Position numbers and translations under genes: made by a program. DNA of 64,000 bases from Orthonyx spaldingii (taxonomy: Eukaryota > Chordata > Aves > Passeriformes > Orthonychidae). The notes beneath the pieces are model-generated. The model saw only the letters and a list, made by a program, of their open reading frames with translations, did no database searches and had not been told where the DNA came from. The stretch's first letter is position 1. The number at the start of each line of letters is the position of its first letter. Location: positions 3,919,615 through 3,983,614 of the forward strand of contig VZTJ01003574.1 in assembly GCA_013397795.1 (NCBI GenBank). Reading direction: 5' to 3'. Below, in pieces: positions 52,855 to 62,280 of the stretch.

Positions 52855-53610
52855 GTGACACAGTGCTGCTGTTCCCTGACCCCAAGGGATTAATTGCAGC
52901 ATCCATTTCCTTTCCTCCAGCACGAATTTTCTGAGGTAGGTCCATGCTAAGAGCTGTTGGGGATGTGGATGTTTGGGAAAACAGGGCTCAGCTTCTTGGT
53001 GTTTTTCTTGGTTGCAGTTTTTGCATACAACATCTTGTTTTCCAGTGAAGTAGATGTTTTAATTATTTGGGGTTTATTTTTGCTAACTGTCCCATCATTT
53101 TTTAGGGTACAACACATGGAGTTTCAACATCACTATAATAGAAAACTTTGTTATAAAATTGTCTGGGTACAGTGTGCAATTGCAGGAAGGAAAAAACATG
53201 AGGAAATGTACAAATGCAAACTTTCCCAAAAGATGTATTTTGAATACTACAGGAGAAAAATTAACAATGAAGAACCTTTTACTGAGTAACTTAACATTTA
53301 AGGATTCAATTTCATGAGGTAATGTCTTCAATTTCATGGCTTCCTTGCACTGAGTGCACGGCAAGTTGAGGCTTTCAGCACCTCACAGGGCAAAGGTCTC
53401 TAACAGGACAGAAGATACTGAGGTAGTGAGGTGCTGTCTTATGTTGCATCACAGGGCCTTGCAGCCCTCCTTTTACAGTAGAATTTTGTGTGCTCATTTA
53501 GAGCATTGTCTTCACGGAATTTCCTGTTAACTTGTCAATGCAAATAGATCCTCAAGTTGTTTGGTTTTGGGTCTTTTTAATTGCTTCATAATAAAAAAGG
53601 AACTAAAGTT

Positions 53611-53624
53611 AAAAAAAAAAAAAA
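53611..53624 (+). repeat. poly(A) homopolymer, 14 nt
   Basis: Simple A run. The bases before it (TTAATTGC, ATAATAAAAAAGG) could be the degraded tail of an old retro-insertion, but no body is recognisable. Confidence 0.9.
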
Positions 53625-56600
53625 GCTACCAAGACATTTAGAGATACACTGAAGTTTCAAGAGTGACTTTATATTTCTATTTTTCTTTTCCCATGCCTGT
53701 TTGTTGCCCTGTAGGTTATGCCCTTTGCCACAACTGAATACACTTGGAATTTGTGTTTATTTTTGGATTGATTTGTGTGTGTATTAGTCAAGGTTAGAAC
53801 CTGTAATACATCTCACGCTGATACATTTTGCAAGTTCGACCTTTTTCCCTTTTCAGATTTGGAAAAGTTTCTTGTGCAAAGGCCTGGGACCTGTTCAGAT
53901 TTCTTTATTGTGAATCCTACTGACTGTGATGACTGAATCCAGTATGACTCTCAAAATTTGTTATGGCTGCACCCAGACTGTTCCTCACAGGAAAATGTGG
54001 GGTTGTGCCATTTGCTTAACACAGGGACCAACAGAAGCATCAATTCCCGCTTTTCCCACAAGTACCTTCTGAGTTGAGGTGTACAAAAGGAGTCAGGAGA
54101 GAGGGGACTAGGAGGATGGGATTATGTGAAGAGTGATATTGCAGACTAATCTGGAAGTGGTGACAAGCACAGTGTAATGTTGGGTGGGAAGCATGAGGTG
54201 CCTAGGAAAAGCTATCTTGAGAGCTCTCACCTTGAGAGCCCTTGTAACAGTTAAATCAATTATTTTTTGTGAGGCTGCTTAGGAGTTCAGACAATCACGT
54301 CGTCTCACATTGATCCATTGTTCCCAGTCAGTCCATTTGCTCCTCTGTGCAGAGAATAGCTGAGGTGTTCCTGGACCACCATAGATTATAACTATGGGAA
54401 CTTGAATTTTGTCCCTATATCCCACTTGGAACTTAAATTCCATAGCCCTTGCCACAGGACTATTTTTATTTCTTGCTGAGCCAGAAAGGAAAGACTATTT
54501 TGCTGAAGGTGTCCATGAAATAGTTTGCAGCTGCAAACAGAGGTCTGCACTGTCAGCTGCAAGCAGAAGTCCCATTTCCCCTCCCACACGGTATTTTAAG
54601 TTTCTGGAAATACTATTTTACCAGCTGTTTGGCATGAAGATATGAATTCACAGTTCCAGTGTGTAGAATCTTGCAGATTGACTTGTCTTTCTTAACACAG
54701 ATGGAAGAAGGTCCCTATTCTCTTCCCTACGCTGCCAGTTTAATGAAGTTTCAGAGGTGAGGACAGTTCAGGGACTGCAGATTAGCCCACACATAATGGA
54801 TGAAACTGTTAAGTGGATATTTCAGATGAAGTGGTTAGCACTGAAATAGCTGTCATTTAAGTCATCATTCTTAGGTTTCCTCACTAATGGCTGAGTGTAT
54901 GCATCTCTGAGATTTTATATAAACCGTCTGTCCAGAGTTTAAAGGTTCAAACTTCAGAATATTCCCTGGCTGTAAAAGCAAGAAACTTACTCACAATGCT
55001 CTCTTATTTTTCAAAATTTGAGGGGCTGCAACAAAGAGTAGAGAGCAACTACCTGTGTAGTCCAAACCATGATCTGTGCCTAGGTAAGGCAACAAGAATG
55101 TGAAAAACCAGAGAGAAAGCAAGATAAAAAATACTGATAATGTATGCAGTTATATATCTGCTTTTGATTTAGGTGTTTCACTCAGTGTGAGATTTATGTT
55201 CAGTTTTGTCGGAGCTTGGAGGAACTACTGAGCTTGGAGGTTCAATGCCTTAATGTTGGTTAATTCTGCTGTGTACAAGGGAATAGTTGTCAACACAGCT
55301 TGTGACAACTTCTGGTGTGTTGTGCTTCTCACTGGTTTCCCATGGGCTACTGGTTTGGGCCAGAGTCCACAGTCTTGCACACAGAAGCTTGGCCATCATA
55401 AAATGCACTGTTGAAATTAGTTGGTTGCATAACATGAATTTGATTCCACCGTTTGGAACCGTTTGAGCTTATGCAGCAATCTTTTAGTAAGAGGAGGAAC
55501 TGAACAGAGTCTCTTTCCAGGAAGTGACCCTTCCAGGTCAGGAATGAGACATAATAAGAAGGTAACATATGGGAGGTTTCCACAGCTGCTGTTTTAAAGA
55601 TAATTAAAATACATCAATCTCAAATGGTATTCTTTGCCGTTCAACACTTGCTTTAGGAAAATATGAAGTGAGAAAGTCACAAACTCTATTAAAGTTTCTA
55701 GTTCCATTGTCCTTTCAGTTTCTTTAATATTAGTATGGAGCTCTCGCTCCATATTCTGGGAACATTGGCTTAAAAATAGCAGTCTATGGCACCTACTGTG
55801 CAGAAACAGCAAGTATAATTGAAAAGATTAAAGTTTTTGCTCTTGGAGTAAGCTTTGCTTTGTGTTTAATGAATCTGACATCTACAATTTCCAGTTTTGT
55901 AGATAGGCTATAAAAATTCAAGACTAGTGCATCTGCTTGAGAATATTTTCTTTCTCCACACCTAACACTTCATGTTAAGCCTTAATATAGTTGATATAAT
56001 ACTTTGTAGGTCAGACATAGAAAATATTTCAATTCAGGTGTCTCTTTCAAGTATCTTGTAAAGCTTTCAAAATTACCCAGAACTGAAGGGCTCTCTTTCT
56101 GTCATATGTTTTTTTGCCAGAGGTACTGACACCCTCTGATGCGGATTCCTTCTCTGATGGAAATGGTCTCTTGATTCAGTCACAGCACTTAGATATTCAA
56201 AGGTGTTTTTCTCATTTGGCTTATACTCAGTTAGCCAGAGTAGACTATGTAAATATTGTTACTGAATCTTCTGGGATTGGCCCATACCAACTTTGAATTT
56301 ATTCAGTCAGCCTTGACTGAAACATTCTCTCCATATGGATTCAAAGGAATTTTGTGTCCTACCATTAAGCTGTGCCATAAGATACCAACACAGGTGCATC
56401 AGTGTGTGTCTGTACAGTGCATATACCTATTAAAGCTCATGGTTTCTATTTTGTTATTTTCTTCAATGTCCGGTACAAACAACAGAATGAGACAGACACA
56501 CCTTATACTTCCTCATCTATTATTAATTATAGAGATTTCAATCATATGCCTCAATACTATATATATTTATCAACAGTCTACACAATATTAGTGCTACATG

Positions 56601-57225
56601 TGGGTTGTTTGAGTAAAATAAACATTTCAATCATTTTGCAGACCAGAACTGAGTTGACACACTTTCCATTCAGTTACCTCACATGTACAACGAAGATTTG
56701 GTGGTCACTATTAACAGCTTTACCTACCAACATACACCTTTCCTGGGATCTGAGAATATGGATGGATATTAAATCTGGTCCCCAATGTCTACTCAATGTA
56801 CAATGATAATTTCAGTGGTTACTACGATGCTGTGTGTCCTGTTTCGTACCAGACACAGCCCATCACTGCACAGGTGTTGTCCATGGACAGCAGTTGAAGT
56901 GGTTTGAACTTATCTTGCCAAATTAATGTAGTAGGTCTGTAATACTGACTTAGTTACATTTTTATGTATCTGCAGTAAACATATCTATGGCCACAGTAAC
57001 TGTTTTCCTGTTTATTGGTATTATGCATCCAGAATTATCATCCAGAGTTTTATACTTGTTTTATTAAGTAGTATAAAAGGTGTGTAGAACTGAACTTGTT
57101 CTGAAAAATGGGATTTAGAATGTAGACTTATTCATGCAAGTTTCAGTTCTAGTAATTTATTACCTAAGTCACTGCTGTGGTCTCTGAAAGCAGATAATAA
57201 TATGTCAAATCTTTGTTTTATAAGA

Positions 57226-57373
57226 ATGGACTGCCCAGGGAGGTGGTGGAATTTAAGAAAAGCCTGGATAAGGCACTGAGTGCCTCTGGTTGACTGGGTG
57301 GTGTTAGTTACAGGTTTGACTCAATGATCTCAAAAGTCTTTTCCAACCTAGTTAATTCTGTCTTTCCATGATA
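57226..57373 (+). mobile_element. CR1 LINE, 3'-end fragment (5'-truncated, internal deletion)
   Basis: Matches the 3' end of avian CR1: CTGCCCAGGGAGGTGGTGGA (57230-57249), then AAGCCTGGAT and AGGCACTGAGTGCC, followed by GACTCAATGATCT and TCTTTTCCAACCT, and a degenerate octamer tail. The block of about 20 nt that normally follows GGTGGTGGA in CR1 is missing. Sense to the host gene. It lies 2 kb upstream of the third exon. The AAGCCTGGATAAGGCACT stretch suggests a different CR1 subfamily from the copy at 49295. Confidence 0.9.
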
Positions 57374-59397
57374 TTTCTGCAGTATATGGTTAACACTTTT
57401 CACTGCAAGCTCACAGTGAATTAAGTTTATGCTGATGGGTTCAATGAACTGATTAAATGAAACTTATAGAAGTAGAGAAATCATCAGAATTGTTTTCCAT
57501 CAGAACTGATCTTGAGGATTTTTCTCCCTATTCTGAATGAAGTATTAAATTATATTTTCAATATCTATTAATGTGTCTTTAAGGTCAATGTAGAAGGAAA
57601 ACTTTCAAGTATCAGTGGCTTTTAACTAAAATACTTTCCTGTGATCCTGTCATGGTTATTTTCTTACAAAACTACAATGAATAATAAGTTGCTCTATTAA
57701 GTAATGAGCAATTTAGAAAAGATATTTTGAAATTATAGTGTAACTTATATTTCACTGTATAAAAGACTTTTTACTTCATGCTGGCAGCGATAAACATCAC
57801 TTGTATAACATCTACCATGGAAAGTGTGTACAGAAAAATACACAGTGCCTTGGGACAGGGAAGGAAACAAAACTTAATGCATTTGGATCACTCATCTTCT
57901 AGCTCTCTGTTTTATCAATTCCTATATTTTTTCAGGTAATTACAATTAGCAGTATTTTTTTCACGCTTAAAATATTTTCTAGCAAAACTGCAAGATACTA
58001 AGTAAACTAGATATAAAAAATACACTCAGAGAAAAATCATTAAAATCCTTGCCACAGTATCACAGAGACAGCCCATTCCTCATGATATGATCCATGTTAG
58101 CAGTTTGTTGAAATTTTATTTTTTTGTAGGTTATTTTGCTGCCTGTGCCTGTTGTCATGCTTAGTGCTCATCTGATTAGATAAGGCTGGTCTCCTTTTAT
58201 TAGGAACACAGCCTGGTTTGATTCTTTATAGATTAAAGCAGATCATTAAGTGTAAATGTCTCAGAGTATTCAGTCTCATCATAGGCTATTTTCGAGCATC
58301 ATTTGCAGGAAGATAAAATGTGACAGTGATTTATGCTGTATTTTGAGAGTGCAAATCTCCCTGTACACTTTCATGTGTCTTTGCAGAATAAAGATTTTTT
58401 TATTAATGCTTTACATAGTAATCAACAAAGTATAAAAGCACCATTCTTTTGTTTAATGTTTTGTTCTTTAGAGTCTTGGAGTGGGATTATGCAGACTGTT
58501 GGACTCAAACTTGCAACACTACACCATCAGTGTGTAGACTTTTTAAACCACATAAATCATGTTCTGTGTATATTTTATATTTGAGGGACTGAGAAAAGTT
58601 TTGTGATTGGAATCTGGTCTCTAGACACGATAACACAAAGCACTGTGTATGCCTAGAAACAGGATGTGGCCATTACGAAAATGGATAAAAGGGCAGTGAG
58701 AGAATAAAGTGTCACAACTGACAGTAAAGAGGGAGACTTTCAGAGTATTTAAAAACTACTTCTGTGGGGGAAAAAAAACCTATGGAAACTTAGTATAAAG
58801 TTGGTTTATTCTACAAATAATTTCATTTGTGAATGAGAAAAAATGCTAATGGGAAAAATTATAATGATTTTTTTAAATTTGAAAATGAATTAAATGACAT
58901 TAAAGTGCTACCTTTGGGAACCTGTCTCTGTGTTGACAATGATATTGTGTCATATGAACCTTGGAAACTGAGGGGAATTTGCTTGCCTGGTGTTGCAGAT
59001 TCTTTATCTACAGAAGTATTTGCTAATTAAGTGCATCTTCCCCCACATTATAACAATTTTCTGAATTCAAGTACAGAACAGATTTGTCTGAAACACACCA
59101 TTTTGTACTCCAATGGTTTTAGTTTATTCCCAATTACACATTAGCCATAACTTTAGTTAAAGGTCAGATATTAAACACTTTCAACAAATCAACCATTCTG
59201 TTACAGCGAACAAAAGCCACATTTTTATCAGGCAGTCATTACTGGCAGAAATATTTTTTAGCCTACTGTGCTTCTTAACCAGTAATACTTTCATAGAAGG
59301 GGCTGATCCTGTGAATTACACATCTCTGTCTGAAGTTCCACTGGATATGTTTTTAATGTAGTATTAATTGATTTATCTTTTGCATTTTACTTTTCAG
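57374..59397 (+). other. CACNA2D3: CACNA2D3 long intron, last part
   Basis: Two kilobases of AT-rich intron leading to the third exon. A back-to-back acceptor/donor-like junction occurs at 57935/57936 (long pyrimidine tract, CAG/GTAATT). The intron ends in a long T-rich tract and TTTTCAG (59391-59397). Nothing else is recognised. Confidence 0.85.
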
Positions 59398-59476
59398 GTC
59401 CGCATTTTTACCTATCTGATTGGAAGAGAAGCTGCATTTGCTGATAACCTGAAGTGGATGGCCTGTGCTAACAAAG
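59398..59476 (+). CDS. CACNA2D3: CACNA2D3 coding exon, VWA domain part 3 (26 codons plus 1 nt)
   Basis: Encodes the end of the VWA domain: VRIFTYLIGR (a beta strand and turn of the fold), then EAAFADNLKW and MACANK, plus the first base of a glycine codon. It follows the DRK end of the previous exon in phase 0, and the joined protein matches vertebrate CACNA2D3 as I know it. The acceptor TTTTCAG (59391-59397) is strong. The donor is AAAG/GTTTGT (59477-59482), which lacks the usual purine-A at +3/+4 and is weaker than the two GTAAGT donors in this window. The exon leaves phase 1, so skipping it would shift the frame. The next exon should begin by completing Gly and encoding FFTQIS; it is outside the window. 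Confidence 0.96.
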
Positions 59477-60046
59477 GTTTGTTAACCTTCTTCTGTGGAA
59501 GCCTTCTTTTCAAAACCCCCTTGCTGAGCCTTCCTGCACATCTGACCCCTCTGCAGATATGGTGTCACTGACAGTTAATCACAGAGGATGGGTTGTGTTC
59601 TTTTTCCCAGAAAATGAAAAGACTTAATTATCTTGTTACATACAATTTAAAGAGCAAAAAACCTCAATTTGAAATTTTCTTCCTTAAAACATGTATGAAG
59701 CTTTTAAACTATGTGGTGTTAAATTTTTGTTCAAACTAATTTCAAAGCATTTGTTCTCTCCTATCTGTTATTACTCAGAGTGAGTTTGGTTTCTAAGGAC
59801 ATTGGGTACAAGTCCTGTTGAGTTAGGCATGGTATGTAAAACACCAGACATCCTGTCCCTTGGGGAACTGACAGTGTAATTGAAAAAAACTGGTTTATAT
59901 CCTTTAAGGAAAAGAGCATTAAAACATTTAAGATGCTGAGAAGCTGCAGTAAAAGGATTGACTAGTATAAGTAAGAATGATTCAGGAAAAAACCAGCCCC
60001 AAACCCCAATTAATCTTCAGGTTTTCCTTTTTCTTTCCTCTTGGGG

Positions 60047-60061
60047 AAAAAAAAAAAAAAA
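60047..60061 (+). repeat. poly(A) homopolymer, 15 nt
   Basis: Simple A run in intron, followed a few bases later by a T run, giving a small A/T inverted pair. Confidence 0.9.
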
Positions 60062-60622
60062 GTTCTTTTTTTTCCGTTGTGCCACATTACATTATGATGA
60101 ATTGCATCAGGTGCTATCCATTTAGTCATTATTTCTTTAACTACTGTTATGTCCAGCTGATGGAAATTACTCAGTTTGAAGTCTTGTCTTAATCAGCTAA
60201 TATTACACCATAATTTAGTTTAAATAATAGTATAAGAATCCTTTGAAGCATCTTTTTTGAAGACAATTTAATCAACAAAATCTTTTAACTTTTTAGCCCA
60301 GCTCCACAAATTCATAAAGATCTAAGTACAGCAACTCAGAAATTAGGACCAGGCAATGGAGGCTGCCTTAGCAGATCATCTGGTCCACGTCTTCCTTATT
60401 CCCACAGGGGAAAAGTGGTCACCTTTGTCATCCTTCAGGACTACTTTGTTCTTTTCAGAGCCATGTTGCTTTGAGTCAGAGTCTTACTCATATGAATCAA
60501 CTAAACAGCTTAATGACTGTTACTTCTATGCATTTATTTCCCTCTCAGTTTAATAGTTACAATACCTGCTCTCTGATAGCTTATAATGTAAAAATCTTCT
60601 ACCTCTAATCAGTAATTAAATA

Positions 60623-60641
60623 TTTTTTTTTTTTTTTTTAG
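60623..60641 (+). repeat. poly(T) homopolymer, 17 nt, ending in AG
   Basis: Seventeen T followed by AG, an acceptor-like form. Downstream sequence does not match the expected next CACNA2D3 exon, so it is treated as a simple repeat. Confidence 0.85.
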
Positions 60642-61639
60642 CTTTGAAAATCACAATTGGAAACAGCCTGTCATGGTCAGACAGCACAGATTTAGGTTTT
60701 TTCTTACAGTTTTCGGTTACAGCTTGTCCATGTTATTTCAGTGAAATACGGGATTACAGCACAACAGATGAGGAGTGCAGTAAAGTTGGTCTAAAGATTG
60801 CCTGAATAGCAGGACGGCAGTTTACTCCTTGCATGGGTGGACCAAAATGTGTTGTTGTCACTGAGGGTGAATGACCCTAAAATCAATTTTCCTTGCAGTG
60901 ATTTTCCCCTTGGAAGCACAGCATAGATGATGCTGTTTGCAGGGTTTCCAGCTGACTGGACTGTGGACCGCAGTCCTTTCCTTCAAAATGGGTCACAGGG
61001 GAGATTCAGAGCACCTTGCAAAACTTCTTTAGCCTCTAGGTTCTGATGGTGAAACCTTGAAAAACCCCAAACATGTTTTTCTGTTGCATTTTTCCGTATA
61101 AGTAGGGCATATCTAGAGGGAGTTTGCTTAATGAAGCAAAACACCAAACCATTTTAAATACATTAAAACATTCAGGATCCCCAAAATCCCTCTAGAGTGG
61201 TTTGTGAAATTTTCAGTGATTTACTCCTTTATATCATAAGCAAGTGCACGTTAAGGAAAACAAGGTTTACTAAGATTCTGAAGTGAACAAAGGTGAAAAT
61301 TTCCTGATTCTTAGTGTCCATGTGCCAGATGTTAGCAGTAACACCTAGAACTTAGGAGTGACAGGCGCTACCTTTCCCTCAGCATCACTTCCAGCAGAAA
61401 GCTGTGGAGATACAGCTGGGAGTTAATGCATTACTTGCTAACAAAACAGCTGGGTTTAATTTTTTTTTTCTTTTCAGTAAAATTCATTATTGCATTAGTA
61501 ATTTGACAGCCTCTGTTTTACTTATTTGGTTTTTTTAAACGTCTTTTTATGGGTCATCGCTGTGGTTGGCATATTGTAAAGTGGACAAAGGATTGGATTC
61601 ATCACAAAGGAGCAGAGAAAGCAAGGTAGAGAAAAATGC

Positions 61640-61930
61640 TTCGCATATCGGGGAGCTGATGGTGACTCCAGCTCAGGCAGAGGACAGATCAGCCCTGGGG
61701 CAGGTTGTGCCCCAGCTGGAGCAGTTTCTAAACTATTGTAGCAGCAGAGGAGAGTTGTGTGCAGGAAGCCCCCAGCACACCCATCCCCATTATCAGCGTG
61801 GCCCCAGCCCCTCCCGCGCTGGGGCTCTGGGGTGGCAGGCAGCCAGTGACCGAGCCTGTTCACCTGCTCACCTGTTTCCCTGTGGGGGAAAGGGGGAAAC
61901 CCCCATGGGAGTTTTACAGCTGCACTGAAA
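61640..61930. other. G+C-rich patch with hairpin potential
   Basis: A roughly 290-bp patch clearly richer in G+C than its surroundings. Six C-runs between 61769 and 61815 give the minus strand G-quadruplex potential if one 13-nt loop is allowed. Short dyads include GGGGG-AAA-CCCCC (61892-61904) and CCCCAG/CTGGGG (61802-61807, 61827-61832). The longest open frame of the window (179 codons, minus strand, 61522-62061) spans it, as expected when stops are scarce. It resembles no protein I know. Confidence 0.5.
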
Positions 61931-62255
61931 CAATGAATTCGCTCCTTAGTCCCTACCCAGAGGATTTTTAAATTCAGCTCTTTTATTAGTTGCAAGAGTA
62001 TTGCATCTCTTTTGTGCATTGCCCAGGAAACAAACGGTGCTGCACTCCGTGTAAAAATCAATTGGAGGCATTTTGGAAAGTTATCAGTCTAATGGTGGAC
62101 ATTTCAGAGAAAAACAAGCCATCCAAAAAGCATTGCAGGGACTGTGTAATGGGGAAAGGCAGCCCACATGCAGAGCATAAGTGTCTGTCTTTTACCACAT
62201 TATTATACATCTCTCATGCTTGTCATTACCAAATCTTACCCATTTCCTTCATGAG

Positions 62256-62280
62256 TTTTTTCCTGCTGGGGAGGAAAAAA
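62256..62280. repeat. perfect inverted repeat, 9-bp arms, 7-nt loop
   Basis: TTTTTTCCT (62256-62264) and AGGAAAAAA (62272-62280) are exact reverse complements around GCTGGGG. Mostly homopolymer arms, so low significance. Confidence 0.65.

Larger units (their letters stand above)
49394..57225 (+). other. CACNA2D3: CACNA2D3 long intron, third part (between two CR1 fragments)
   Basis: Intronic DNA with no recognised gene. It holds a T run (52468-52479), a short hairpin immediately followed by a strong back-to-back splice junction (52811-52854) and an A run (53611-53624). At 56100-56880 base composition shifts, with fewer T runs and more C on the + strand, and two overlapping forward frames of 111 and 134 codons appear. 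Neither frame resembles a known protein. I see nothing further. Confidence 0.8.

Noticed and set aside
60623..60720. T17 plus AG as the acceptor of the next exon
   Set aside because: The downstream translation does not match the expected CACNA2D3 continuation in any frame.
61522..62061. 179-codon open frame on the minus strand, the longest in the window
   Set aside because: It spans a GC-rich patch where stop codons are rare. It has no recognised domain, and no promoter or poly(A) context supports it.
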